DNA of 64,000 bases from Candidatus Phaeomarinobacter ectocarpi (GCF_000689395.1 NZ_HG966617.1:2292221-2356220), one strand, 5' to 3'. Counted from the first letter of the stretch, positions 43,943 through 52,754 are shown. Notes: a model not told the origin generated them from the letters alone. Numbers and translations are program-made.

Positions 43943-45156
43943 TATCGCCTCCCGGCAAACTGGCGAGTGATCGCCGAACTAATCTGGTCCAATGGATAAA
44001 CGGCAGCGCAGATACCTGCTTGGGCGCAGGCGCCCGGCATACCCCAGACAACACTTGTTGCTTCATCTTGTGCGTAGATCGTGCCGCCGGCGTCCGCGAT
44101 AACGCGGCCTCCCTCGCGGCCGTCATGGCCCATGCCCGTCAGCACCACACCCAACGTGGCCGGGCCAAACAGCTTGGAAACACTTTCAAACATCGGATCC
44201 ACTGCCGGGCGGCAGAAATGCACCGGGGGTTCCTGATCCAGCGCGATTGCCACGCCCGGCCCGTCCTTGCGCAGTCGCATGTGATAATCGCCAGGCGCCA
44301 CATAGATGTGGCCCGCCTGCAGGCGTTCTCCGTCTTCGCCTTCCTTGGCGGGAAGGCCAGACAGTCTGCCCAGTTTCTCCGCAAGAATTTTCGTGAAGGC
44401 GGGAGGCATATGCTGGGTGATGACAACGGGGACAGCCCCGATGGCCGGACCGATTTTCTCAAACACATCAAACAGCGCCTGCGGACCACCCGTGGACGAG
44501 CCGATAGCAAGAATGCGGGGCGGCACACTGGACGCCTTGCGCACTTCAATCTTGTCTGGAGCCGGGCCCAAAGGAATGGCAGAACGGGCTGGCGCAGAAG
44601 CAGCCGTGGACCGGCCAGTCCCCTCGCCCGCGGCGCCTGTCGCTCCCGAGGCACCCATCGCTCTTTGGGCCGTCCTGCCAAGCGCTTGTGCTTTGACAAG
44701 AATCTCCCGGCGGAATTCTTCTGACCCGGCAATGCCCCGCGCACTGTCCGGCTTGGGAACATAATCAGTTGCGCCCAATGACAGTGCCTTGAGCGAAATG
44801 TCCGCATTCCGGAGCGTCAGGGTAGACGCCATGATGACCTTGGTGCCCGGCGACCCGGCAAGGATGCCTGGCAGGGCTTCAAGCCCGTCCATTTGCGGCA
44901 TCTCGATATCAAGGATCACCACATGGGGCTTTAGCTTGCCCACCTGGTCCACGGCCTGCTTGCCATTGGAACAGGAGCCGGCCACTTCAAGGCCGTCTGT
45001 TTCTTGTATCCAGCGCTTCACAAGCCCGCGAATAACGGCGCTGTCGTCAACGACCATCACCCGAACCGCATTCGCTGCAGAGGCAGCCGCGCCTGCGTCT
45101 GCCCCGGCCGCGACCGGTGCAGTCCGTGATTTGGAAATGGTGGTCGCGTGATCCAT
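43942..45156 (-). CDS. cheB: Chemotaxis methylesterase CheB
   Basis: A 404-aa protein-glutamate methylesterase/deamidase. An unusual Ala-rich N-terminal lead of about 30 residues precedes the receiver (phospho-acceptor Asp83 in ILDIEMPQMDG). A Gly/Ala/Ser linker (about 165-200) leads to the esterase domain with the triad Ser221 (GSSTGG), His249 (TQHMPP) and Asp345 (GMGHDGREGG). The ATG at 45156 lies just after the cheY stop. The frame is open 18 codons upstream inside cheY. Confidence 0.95.
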   Translation of the reverse strand: MDHATTISKSRTAPVAAGADAGAAASAANAVRVMVVDDSAVIRGLVKRWIQETDGLEVAGSCSNGKQAVDQVGKLKPHVVILDIEMPQMDGLEALPGILAGSPGTKVIMASTLTLRNADISLKALSLGATDYVPKPDSARGIAGSEEFRREILVKAQALGRTAQRAMGASGATGAAGEGTGRSTAASAPARSAIPLGPAPDKIEVRKASSVPPRILAIGSSTGGPQALFDVFEKIGPAIGAVPVVITQHMPPAFTKILAEKLGRLSGLPAKEGEDGERLQAGHIYVAPGDYHMRLRKDGPGVAIALDQEPPVHFCRPAVDPMFESVSKLFGPATLGVVLTGMGHDGREGGRVIADAGGTIYAQDEATSVVWGMPGACAQAGICAAVYPLDQISSAITRQFAGRR

Positions 45157-45160
45157 GAAG

Positions 45161-45526
45161 CTAGACCAGACCTGCTTCGGCGAATTTCGCCTGAACGATA
45201 TCGCGGTCAAACGGCTTCATGATGTATTCGTTGGCACCTGCATTGATGGCTTCACTGATGTGCTGCATGTCGTTTTCCGTCGAGCAGAAAACAACGACAG
45301 GCGCATCGCCGCCATCGCGCTTGCGAAGGGCCAGCAGAAAGTCCAGACCGTTCATGACTGGCATGTTCCAGTCGAGCAGAATGGCGTCCGGCATCTTGCC
45401 ATCGCACACGTCAAGGGCGGCCGCACCATCAGCTGCTTCTTCAATGTTGAAGTTCATTTCTTCAAGGATACGGCGCGCGACCTTTCGGATCACGCGACTG
45501 TCATCCACAACGAGACATGTCTTCAT
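45161..45526 (-). CDS. cheY: Chemotaxis response regulator CheY
   Basis: A 121-aa single-domain receiver. Acid pair Asp8-Asp9, phospho-acceptor Asp52 (ILLDWNMPVMNG), Ser81-equivalent in FCSTEND and Lys in MKPFDRD are present. It lies within the che operon between cheW and cheB. It probably carries the signal from CheA to FliM or acts in related motility control. A 77-base gap separates it from cheW. Confidence 0.93.
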   Translation of the reverse strand: MKTCLVVDDSRVIRKVARRILEEMNFNIEEAADGAAALDVCDGKMPDAILLDWNMPVMNGLDFLLALRKRDGGDAPVVVFCSTENDMQHISEAINAGANEYIMKPFDRDIVQAKFAEAGLV

Positions 45527-45603
45527 GGAATTTCAGGCCTTCTGCTTGGTCACCGCAGCAACTACGCCGCGGATGATGTGTAAAACTTGTCCGATCCGCC
45601 CGC

Positions 45604-46107
45604 TTAGGCCGCGACGGAAGCACCTTGAAGCTCCAACGCCTTCGACACGTCCAGAACGACCATCAGATCGTTTTCAAGACGGTGTACACCGCTGGAAACC
45701 TGCTGCCAGCGCGGGTCAAGATTCGCCGGGCTGCGTTCCACATCCTGCGCCTGAAGGCTTAATACTTCGCCTACGCTGTCAACCATCAGTCCAAAGGCCT
45801 CTCCGCCTTCTTCAATGCCGACAGCCATCCGCGAAGCACCTTCTTCATTGGTTGGCAGGCCAAGCCGAATGCGCATGTCGATGGCCGTAACAATGCGGCC
45901 ACGCAGATTGAGCACTCCACGCACTTCCGGCACCGAAAGCGGTACACGGGTCAGCGACTGCACTTCAAAAACGTCCTGAACCACTGTCACAGGAATTCCG
46001 AAGAGCTGTTCACCCACATAAACGGTGATGTATTCGACGAGATTTCCATCAAGATTGATGAGGCTCTCATTGGGGTCGATCAGACCATTGGTGTCTTGCG
46101 AGCTCAT
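45604..46107 (-). CDS. cheW: Chemotaxis adaptor CheW
   Basis: A 167-aa adaptor with a single CheW SH3-like domain (about 22-155): VEYITVYVGEQLFGIPVTVVQDV (in parts), RVPLSVPEVRGVLNLRGRIVTAIDMR (in parts) and GLMVDSVGEVLSL. It links CheA to chemoreceptors at the membrane. The N-terminus has about 20 extra polar residues. The ATG overlaps the cheA stop by four bases, indicating coupled translation. Confidence 0.96.
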   Translation of the reverse strand: MSSQDTNGLIDPNESLINLDGNLVEYITVYVGEQLFGIPVTVVQDVFEVQSLTRVPLSVPEVRGVLNLRGRIVTAIDMRIRLGLPTNEEGASRMAVGIEEGGEAFGLMVDSVGEVLSLQAQDVERSPANLDPRWQQVSSGVHRLENDLMVVLDVSKALELQGASVAA

Positions 46108-48878
46108 GCCACGGCTCCTTCGTTCTGAAGTGTTTCACGCAGGACATCAATCAGCCCGTCGCGGTCAGTCTTCGCTACATAGTCAGAGAAACCCACCGCA
46201 TGTCCGCGCTGAATGTCTTCCCGCGACGTACGTGACGACATGGCAACAATGGGTGTGGTGCCCCACGCCGCATCGTTCTTCACGGCTTCGGCAAAGTCGA
46301 AACCATCCATGCCAGGCATCTCGATGTCGCTGACAATGATGTCGAAGCGGGCACCCGCATCACGAAGCTGGAAGGCATCATGGGGATCAGCAGCTGTGGT
46401 CACCCGATACCCGGCAGCATTCAGCAGCGGTGCCAGCATGTTGCGGAAGAACGGGCTGTCATCGACGAGCAGCACCCGCTTGGATGTTGCTTCGTCTGTC
46501 CGTTGGCCGTCTGCACGGGCAAACCAGTCTTCGAATGCCAATGTCAGGAAATGTCCGACATCAATAATCTCGGTCGCCTTGTCGCGCACAATTGCGCTGC
46601 CAAGCATGCCCGGTGTTTCGGACGTGATGTCCATGTCGAGCGGCGCTTCGATAACATCGACGATCTCGTCAACCACAAGACCCATCGAACGGCCGTCATC
46701 CGTGAACACAAGGATCGGCTGACGACCCTCCGCCACCATTTCCTGATCCGCGGAGACCTTCTGCAGCGGCATAAGCTTGCCACGATACTGAACCACCGGC
46801 TTGTGATCGGACATCTCGATTTCGTCCACCACGACTTCTTCAAGGCGCGTCACAAGAGACAGCGGCACAGCCTTGGGCTCACCACCCCCTGCACGGAAGA
46901 TGAGGAGCGAGGTGTTTTCGTTGTCCAACAGATGAGCATCCAGTTCTGGACCATCCTCAAGCTGAGCAGCCACCTCACGGCTGACGCACTGGGCGATGCC
47001 GTTTGGATCAATGATCATGATGACACTGCCGTCACCCAGAATAGTGTTGCCGGAGAACATGTTGATGTCCCGCAGCATGGAGGCTGACGGCTTCACAACA
47101 ATTTCCTCGGTGTCGAAAACCGTATCCACGACAATACCGAACTGCGCCGGGCCTACCTGAGCCACGATGACGAAGCTTTCGCTGCGTTCAGCGGTCGGCA
47201 GTGGCATGTTGCCATCTTCGTCCGGCTTGCGATGCTTGTTGAGGAGCAGGAGCTCATCAAGATAGACCAGCGGCAGCAACTTGCTGCGCAGACGTAGAAC
47301 CGGCGTGTCGTTGATTTTCTCAATGCGCGCCTCAGATTCTGCCTTGGCACGCACAAGCTCAACAACGGCAAGCTGAGGAATGGCAAAGCGCTGCGCACCT
47401 GATTCAACAATCAGGGACGACACAATCGCCAGCGTCAGCGGGATCTTGATCGTGAATGTCGTGCCCTTGCCGGACACAGACACCAGATCAACATTGCCGC
47501 CGATCAACTCGATGTTTGTACGCACCACGTCCATGCCCACACCACGGCCGGACACGTTTGTAACCGCTGCAGCTGTAGAGAACCCGGCTGCAAAGATGTA
47601 TTTGTGGATCTGCGCCTCGGTCTTTTCTTCAAGCTCAGCTGCTGTCGCAATACCGTTCTCAATGACCTTTTCGCGAATGCGATCCGTGTTGAGGCCATGA
47701 CCATCATCTTCGATCTGAATAATGATGTGTCCGCCTTCATGAAAGGCGCGTAGGGTGACCTTGCCGGTTTCTGATTTGCCGGCCGCAACGCGGGCATCCG
47801 GCATTTCAAGACCATGGTCAGCAGAGTTGCGGACCATGTGCGTCAGCGGATCCTTGATCAGGTCAAGAACCTGGCGGTCCAATTCGGTTTCCGCGCCTTC
47901 CATCACAAGGTCAATCTTCTTGCCAAGCTCGTTGGACAGGTCACGAATGATGCGTGGCAGCTTCTGCCAGGCGTTGCCAATCGGCTGCATCCGCGTTTTC
48001 ATCACGGCTTCTTGCAATTCGGCTGTCACATTGGACAGGCGCTGCAGAGGCACCTTGAATTCTGAATCATCAAGACGGCGAACCATCTCAAGAAGCTGGT
48101 TCCGCGACAGCACAAGCTCAGACACCATGGTCATGAGGTTTTCCAGCGTATCCACGTTCACGCGAATTGACTGATTGGCGACAGAGGATTCGCGTGCCGT
48201 TGCTTCTTCAGCCTTCGGTGCTGCTTTCGCAGCAACTGGCTTGGCAGCTGGTTTGGCCGCAGGCTTGGGAGCAGGCGCTGCTGCCTCAACAGGCTCAGCT
48301 TCAACAGCTTCCGCGACAACCTCTTCGGTCTCGGCAGCTGGAGCCGCAGCCTCCATATCGTCCGGACCCTCAGCTTCCTGGAACGCCCGTTCGAGATCAT
48401 CAAGAGAAACCTCACCGGGCTTCAGCTCGCGCTCAAGTTCCTTGACCTCGATCGGCGCTTCTTCTTCCGCAGCCGCTTCTGCTGGTGGCTCTCCACCAGC
48501 TTCCGCCGCAATCGAGAAGGCTTCGAGCTGGGAGATCAGGTCTGTGTCATCACCGGCTGGTTCTGTCTCATTCGCTTCAAGCTCGCCGAGGATCTCTTTA
48601 ATCCGATCAAGCGTATGAAGAATGATGGTCACGCCGTCGCCGGTTACTTCAGCGCCGTCACGATACTTGCCCATCAAGGTTTCAGCGGCATGCGCCAAAG
48701 CTTCCAGGCGTGGCAGACCAAGAAAGCCGCAAGTGCCTTTGATCGTATGCACCAGACGGAAGATGTTCGACAGAATGGCTTCGTTGTTGGGATCCTGTTC
48801 GAACTTCACAAGTTCGACGTCCACAACATCAAGGCTCTCAAAAGTCTCTGTCAGAAACTCGCGTAGAAGGTCGTCCAT
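46104..48878 (-). CDS. cheA: Hybrid chemotaxis kinase CheA with two CheW-like domains and a C-terminal receiver
   Basis: A 924-aa kinase. HPt domain 1-100 with His44 (RLVHTIKGTCG), an Ala/Glu/Pro linker (about 125-235), dimerisation helices (237-300), HATPase (N box HMVRNSADHG at 347-356, DDGHG at 391-395, GRGVGMD at 444-450), a CheW-like domain (about 485-625), a second diverged CheW-like domain (about 655-785) and a receiver (801-920) with Asp851 (SDIEMPGMDGFD). There is no recognisable CheY/CheB-binding P2 domain. Phosphotransfer may partly end on its own receiver. Confidence 0.95.
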   Translation of the reverse strand: MDDLLREFLTETFESLDVVDVELVKFEQDPNNEAILSNIFRLVHTIKGTCGFLGLPRLEALAHAAETLMGKYRDGAEVTGDGVTIILHTLDRIKEILGELEANETEPAGDDTDLISQLEAFSIAAEAGGEPPAEAAAEEEAPIEVKELERELKPGEVSLDDLERAFQEAEGPDDMEAAAPAAETEEVVAEAVEAEPVEAAAPAPKPAAKPAAKPVAAKAAPKAEEATARESSVANQSIRVNVDTLENLMTMVSELVLSRNQLLEMVRRLDDSEFKVPLQRLSNVTAELQEAVMKTRMQPIGNAWQKLPRIIRDLSNELGKKIDLVMEGAETELDRQVLDLIKDPLTHMVRNSADHGLEMPDARVAAGKSETGKVTLRAFHEGGHIIIQIEDDGHGLNTDRIREKVIENGIATAAELEEKTEAQIHKYIFAAGFSTAAAVTNVSGRGVGMDVVRTNIELIGGNVDLVSVSGKGTTFTIKIPLTLAIVSSLIVESGAQRFAIPQLAVVELVRAKAESEARIEKINDTPVLRLRSKLLPLVYLDELLLLNKHRKPDEDGNMPLPTAERSESFVIVAQVGPAQFGIVVDTVFDTEEIVVKPSASMLRDINMFSGNTILGDGSVIMIIDPNGIAQCVSREVAAQLEDGPELDAHLLDNENTSLLIFRAGGGEPKAVPLSLVTRLEEVVVDEIEMSDHKPVVQYRGKLMPLQKVSADQEMVAEGRQPILVFTDDGRSMGLVVDEIVDVIEAPLDMDITSETPGMLGSAIVRDKATEIIDVGHFLTLAFEDWFARADGQRTDEATSKRVLLVDDSPFFRNMLAPLLNAAGYRVTTAADPHDAFQLRDAGARFDIIVSDIEMPGMDGFDFAEAVKNDAAWGTTPIVAMSSRTSREDIQRGHAVGFSDYVAKTDRDGLIDVLRETLQNEGAVA

Positions 48879-49015
48879 GGTTCCCCACCCCGGAAAAACT
48901 GGGCGCGCCCCTCGAAAGGGATAGCGCCTGATAGTTTCAGAGTGTTAGCGGGAAACATTAAAAACAGGTGAAATAGCGTGCGTTGTCGGTAACCACACAA
49001 CCAGTGGGTGTGTAA

Positions 49016-49759
49016 CTACCCGATCATGCCATCATCAACGGCAGCATTCCGGCCATAACTGATGGCGAAGGTCACAGGCCCTTCCTCCATCTCCTGGTTG
49101 ACCTTGAGCGACGCATCCAGCTGCTTTCCAAGCAGACCGATCAGGTAGGGCTGGATGGCCCGGCTATCGGGCAACCCATCGAACTTGTCGCCTTCAGCCA
49201 GATTTGAGTGCTCCGGAACACGTGCCCGCGGCCCCGTCGCCACGATCACCATGCCCTCATTGCCATTTTCAACAATGATATTGAGCTCGCCACCGCGCGG
49301 AACCGCCCCCGTCGCAAACTGGATCAGGTTCATCAGCAGTTTCAGCCGTGTCTTGTGCAGAGCTGACGGTTTGGTGTCCCAGGCCAGCGTCACCCGGCCA
49401 CCTTCCATCAGGCCTTCGGCTGCCCGCCGGGCATCAGCAATTTCGATATGCGCACCTGCAGACCCGGACGCCCCGAAAGCAAGCCGGGCAAACTGTAGCT
49501 TCGCAGACGCCTGCAACGCACTCTTGGCAATCAGGATCAGCGCGTGTTCACGCATTTCCTGGTCTTCTTCTTCCTCAAGCACCTCAAGGCCATTGACGAT
49601 GGCCCCAACGGGGCTGATCACGTCATGGCAGACGCGGGAACAAAGAAGAGCGGCAAATTCCAGCTGATCCGGCGCATCAGGTTCGCCCGCTCCGGGTCCT
49701 GAGCCAGATCCAGAGCCAGCACCAGCTGTATTGTCGTTCGTCGCAATTTCGCCCGTCAT
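49016..49759 (-). CDS. chpT: Histidine phosphotransferase ChpT
   Basis: A 247-aa protein. The Gly/Ser-rich N-terminal lead (1-30) is followed by LEFAALLCSRVCHDVISPVGAI with phospho-His45, the ChpT dimerisation-helix motif, and a degenerate HATPase-like domain (about 110-240). In Caulobacter ChpT passes phosphate from CckA to CtrA and CpdR. The start at 49759 has GGGAG upstream. The frame is open further but not ChpT-like. It lies 137 bases upstream of cheA in the same direction. Confidence 0.88.
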   Translation of the reverse strand: MTGEIATNDNTAGAGSGSGSGPGAGEPDAPDQLEFAALLCSRVCHDVISPVGAIVNGLEVLEEEEDQEMREHALILIAKSALQASAKLQFARLAFGASGSAGAHIEIADARRAAEGLMEGGRVTLAWDTKPSALHKTRLKLLMNLIQFATGAVPRGGELNIIVENGNEGMVIVATGPRARVPEHSNLAEGDKFDGLPDSRAIQPYLIGLLGKQLDASLKVNQEMEEGPVTFAISYGRNAAVDDGMIG

Positions 49760-49908
49760 TACGCTGTTTCTCCCGCACGGTCCCGGCATTGGAACCGAAT
49801 CACCAAGTCCAATTTTTGATACACTTCGCAGACCGATCGTGCAAAGAAGAGTGCCCTTCCCACCCGTGACGCACGTCATGCCCGGCGGACCCATCCCGCC
49901 CCGTCAAC

Positions 49909-50736
49909 GTGCAAATTGCAGACAGATCGAGCCCACCTGTGCCTGACACTTCATTGCTGACCGAACTCACAGATATCTCCATCGACGCCGGCGCGCGCAT
50001 CATGACCCTGTATGAGCGCCCTATCAAAGTGACCGAGAAGGACGACAAATCTCCGGTGACCGAAGCAGATCAGGCCGCCGAGGACATCATCCTTGCCCGG
50101 CTCGCCAAGGCGTTTCCGGATATCCCTGTCGTGTCTGAAGAAGCAGCCGCTGCCGGTCACGTGCCTGACTTCGGCGACAGGTTCTTTCTGGTGGACCCCC
50201 TGGACGGCACCCGTGAATACATCAAGCGCAATGGCGAGTTCACGGTGAACATCGCCCTGGTGGAAAAGGGCGTGGCGACCGCAGGCGTTGTCTATGCGCC
50301 TGCCAAGTCACTCCTGTATGCCGGCGCCAACGACCTGGGAGCACACGAAATAAAGGTCGATGCACACAAGCCCGCAGACGCTGCTGCACCGCGCACCATC
50401 ACAACCCGGCCCATGCCGGACGATGGTCTGGTGGCAATTGCCAGCCGCAGCCATCGTGATCAGAAGACGGAAGAATTTCTCAACCACTACAATGTGCGTG
50501 ACATTGTGACGGCAGGGTCGTCGTTGAAGTTCTGTGTGGTTGCCCGTGGCGACGCGGACATCTATCCCCGCCATGGTCGCACCATGGAGTGGGACACAGC
50601 AGCAGGCCACGCCGTGCTCACCGCAGCCGGGGGCACGATCACCCGGTTGGATGGAACACCGTTCCTCTACGGAAAAAGTGCAGATGGGCTAGCCAACCCG
50701 TTCTTCATCGCCAAGGGCGATCCGACGGCGTACTAG
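49909..50736 (+). CDS. cysQ: 3'(2'),5'-bisphosphate nucleotidase CysQ
   Basis: A 275-aa member of the inositol monophosphatase superfamily. Metal-binding motifs are EEAAAAG (Glu of the first site), VDPLDGTREY (Asp-Pro-Leu-Asp-Gly-Thr) and WDTAAGHA. The TREYIK extension after DPLDGT is the CysQ hallmark. It hydrolyses PAP(S) to AMP (APS) in sulfur assimilation. The start is GTG 49909 or GTG 49939, and neither has a clear ribosome-binding site. It is convergent with the FnrL gene, 12 bases between stops. Confidence 0.93.
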   Translation: MQIADRSSPPVPDTSLLTELTDISIDAGARIMTLYERPIKVTEKDDKSPVTEADQAAEDIILARLAKAFPDIPVVSEEAAAAGHVPDFGDRFFLVDPLDGTREYIKRNGEFTVNIALVEKGVATAGVVYAPAKSLLYAGANDLGAHEIKVDAHKPADAAAPRTITTRPMPDDGLVAIASRSHRDQKTEEFLNHYNVRDIVTAGSSLKFCVVARGDADIYPRHGRTMEWDTAAGHAVLTAAGGTITRLDGTPFLYGKSADGLANPFFIAKGDPTAY

Positions 50737-50748
50737 CGGGCAGGCCAG

Positions 50749-51522
50749 CTAGGCCCCGTCACCGCCGGCAATGGCTTCCATCATGTCCAGGTCACTGATC
50801 TCGACCCGGTTGCCTTCTTTGAGGGTGATGACGCCGCTGGTCTTGAGCTTGGTAATCGACCGGCTCACGGTTTCAACCGTCAGACCCAGATAGTCCCCCA
50901 TGTCACTTCGGCTCATGGGGACGCGCACCGGGTTGGCTTCTTCACCGCGGTCCTCAGACCTGCGGGACAACCACAGCAGAAAAGACGCAATGCGTTCCTG
51001 TGCCGTCTTGCGGCCCAGCAGCAGCATCTGCTCCTGCGCCACGGCCAGCTCCATGGACGCCAGGTTCAACAGCCGGTTGGAGAGCTTGGGATAGGTATCA
51101 ATCAGCTCCTGCATCTTGTCAGATGGCAGCGAGCACGCGCGCACCGGTTCAAGCACCTCTGCCGTATAGCCATATTCGGCCGCCGGATTCATGCCCAGAA
51201 AATCGCCCTTGAACAAAAACCCGGTAATCTGCCGGCGTCCATCCGGCAGCAGCTTGTAGAGCTTGAGGGCGCCTGCCTGAACGATGAAACAGGCCCCGAC
51301 GGCATCACCTTCGAAAAACAGCGTTTCGCCCGCTTCATACGTATTGGTCTGCGTCAGTTGAGCCAGTCCACCCAACTCATCGTCCGTCAGCACCGCACAT
51401 ACCGCCTGGGTGCGCACATCGCAGCTCACACACGGGCTGGAGACGTCGCGCGGCAACGCCGGGGCGTAGCCACCGCTATCCGCAATATCTCTTAGTCCGG
51501 CATCGCCTGAAAATTCCGGCAT
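50749..51522 (-). CDS. fnrL: Crp/Fnr regulator, oxygen-sensing FnrL type
   Basis: A 257-aa regulator. The N-terminal cysteines Cys31, Cys34 and Cys42 (CVSC-x7-C), with Cys130 (VRACSL) in the sensor domain, are the likely [4Fe-4S] ligands, as in alphaproteobacterial FnrL. The cNMP-binding-like beta roll is at about 50-140, a dimerisation helix at 150-180, and the Crp HTH at about 200-240 (SRSDMGDYLGLTVETVSRSITKL in parts, with E-xx-SR recognition). It probably switches microaerobic metabolism. A diverged FNR box lies 30 bases before its start. Confidence 0.9.
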   Translation of the reverse strand: MPEFSGDAGLRDIADSGGYAPALPRDVSSPCVSCDVRTQAVCAVLTDDELGGLAQLTQTNTYEAGETLFFEGDAVGACFIVQAGALKLYKLLPDGRRQITGFLFKGDFLGMNPAAEYGYTAEVLEPVRACSLPSDKMQELIDTYPKLSNRLLNLASMELAVAQEQMLLLGRKTAQERIASFLLWLSRRSEDRGEEANPVRVPMSRSDMGDYLGLTVETVSRSITKLKTSGVITLKEGNRVEISDLDMMEAIAGGDGA

Positions 51523-51551
51523 CGGCCCACCATAAAAATTGGTTTGTACAA

Positions 51552-51565
51552 ATGATTTACGTCAA
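51552..51565 (-). promoter_or_regulatory. FNR-box-like site upstream of fnrL
   Basis: The minus strand reads TTGAC-GTAA-ATCAT, two mismatches from TTGAT-N4-ATCAA. It lies 30 bases before the start codon, so binding would most likely repress, giving negative autoregulation. Confidence 0.45.
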
Positions 51566-51799
51566 ACCTACAGCGGGCACCGCCCAATGGGCAAGCAAAG
51601 CCAATTGCCACACCTCTGGGTAGAGGCCGCAGCTTTTTTTTCGCCAAATTGTGTGAAAAGTGGCCGGCGGCGGCCTCCCAAATAGCCCCCCGACAGTTTG
51701 GGGGCCGCGCCGGCCTGGCCCTCGCGCCGTCTGCCAAGGCCGGCTCACAAGGGACAGAACTGCATTTTCGGGTGGCATCCTGACCGCCAGAGGAGCGGC

Positions 51800-51928
51800 A
51801 TGAAGCGAAACCCGACATGCGTGCTGGGCACCCCATGTGTCCCGAAGCGCCAGCATCCGGATATGTGCAACGCCCATGCCGCTGGAAAAACGGGCCAGGG
51901 ACCGCACCAAAAGACACAGAAAAACTAG
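51800..51928 (+). CDS. Possible small Cys-containing protein (42 aa)
   Basis: ATG is preceded by AGAGGAG at five bases, the best ribosome-binding site in this spacer. The product is basic (MKRNPTCVLGTPCVPKRQ start) with Cys7, Cys13 and Cys23 plus several His, a pattern seen in small metal-binding proteins. I know of no family. It could be chance in a GC-rich spacer. Confidence 0.3.
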   Translation: MKRNPTCVLGTPCVPKRQHPDMCNAHAAGKTGQGPHQKTQKN

Positions 51929-52103
51929 GAAAAACGAACGAACCGCCGCCCGGACCGGTCATCTGTGACGGGACCTATTGACGGCATGTCAGCCAACATG
52001 GGGCAAACGGATCGTTTCAATGCGGGACAAACACCAGGCATAATCCGCCACAGGGGTCGGTCCGCAAAAAACCGGTGAGAGATCGACAGACGGCAAGCTG
52101 CAG

Positions 52104-52508
52104 TTATTTGCGCCGCCAGCCCGAGCCATCATTCACGTACTGTCCGGCGGGCGCCTGGCCAATGAGTTTGCTGCCGGCCAGCTGTTCAACAACTGACAGC
52201 GACGTGCCCTGCGAGGCTGCGATCTGGCTGTACTGGGCCTTGCGTCCAAGGTTGACCCCATCGCCAAGCTGCTTGACCGCAGCCGATGGCGCCGACGGAT
52301 AGCCCACATATCCGGTGGACATTTCTCCGACCACACCCTGCGCCTTGGCTTCGTCCAGCGTCAGGGCATAGGCAGGTGACATGGCCGCAAATGCGAGCGC
52401 GAGCAGCACAACAAAGCCGCTCAGCAGCGCCAGACGCGGCAGCGACGGTGCCAAGTGAGCGCGCGAACAGGTGATGGAAAGTGCAGTCATGTTTTTCATC
52501 TCTCGCAT
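52104..52508 (-). CDS. ydbL: YdbL family (DUF1318) periplasmic protein
   Basis: A 134-aa protein. A long signal peptide (hydrophobic core about 26-43, cleaved near SPAYA-L) precedes the YdbL motif LDEAKAQGVVGEMSTGYVG, with later LGRKAQYSQIAASQG and GSGWRRK at the end. In E. coli YdbL acts with YdbH and YnbE in envelope lipid transport, apparently helping to control their complex. The ATG at 52508 follows AGGGGA. It is the third gene of the ydbH-ynbE-ydbL operon, in the same order as in enterobacteria. Confidence 0.88.
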   Translation of the reverse strand: MREMKNMTALSITCSRAHLAPSLPRLALLSGFVVLLALAFAAMSPAYALTLDEAKAQGVVGEMSTGYVGYPSAPSAAVKQLGDGVNLGRKAQYSQIAASQGTSLSVVEQLAGSKLIGQAPAGQYVNDGSGWRRK

Positions 52509-52517
52509 AACGGTCCC

Positions 52518-52754
52518 CTAGAAGAGGTCTGGATTGTTGGCAAACAGATCATCAAGCTCACGGTCAACCTTGATGCGGATTTCCTGCTCAATCTTCACGT
52601 TGAGATTGATCTCAATCGGCTTGTCGGGTGCCTGCACCTGAATGGTGGGCGTGCAGGCTGCAACCCCGAGCGCCAGCAAGCCGGCAATCACCGGCAGTCT
52701 TCGACTGGCGCCGTGGCGAAAAATCACGTCTGCGTTGCTCTGCGCATTGCTCAT
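52518..52754 (-). CDS. ynbE: YnbE-like outer-membrane lipoprotein
   Basis: A 78-aa lipoprotein. After a basic N-terminus the hydrophobic stretch ends in lipobox LGVAAC. The mature part begins CTPTIQVQAPDKPIEI and continues LNVKIEQEIRIKVDREL, the YnbE signature. YnbE sits in the outer membrane and extends YdbH to bridge the envelope. The frame is open upstream to 52838, and ATG 52769 is another possible start. It lies between ydbH and ydbL with short gaps. Confidence 0.88.
   Translation of the reverse strand: MSNAQSNADVIFRHGASRRLPVIAGLLALGVAACTPTIQVQAPDKPIEINLNVKIEQEIRIKVDRELDDLFANNPDLF

Larger units (their letters stand above)
51523..52103. other. Spacer of about 580 bases between fnrL and ydbL
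   Basis: It contains an FNR-like box (51552-51565), a GCCCCC/GGGGGC hairpin at about 51684-51705 and one possible 42-codon reading frame with a good ribosome-binding site (51800-51928). It is rich in G and C tracts and has a run of eight T at about 51633. No RNA family was recognised. Confidence 0.5.

Noticed and set aside
48990-49015. CACAC/GTGTG inverted repeat after chpT as terminator
   Set aside because: Short stem, large loop and no U-run. The chpT-cheA gap is left as possibly co-transcribed.
51625-51720. Possible structured RNA in the fnrL-ydbL spacer (GCCCCC/GGGGGC hairpin, T8 run)
   Set aside because: It matches no known 6S, SRP, tmRNA or RNase P features that I can see, and G/C tracts alone do not support an ncRNA call.
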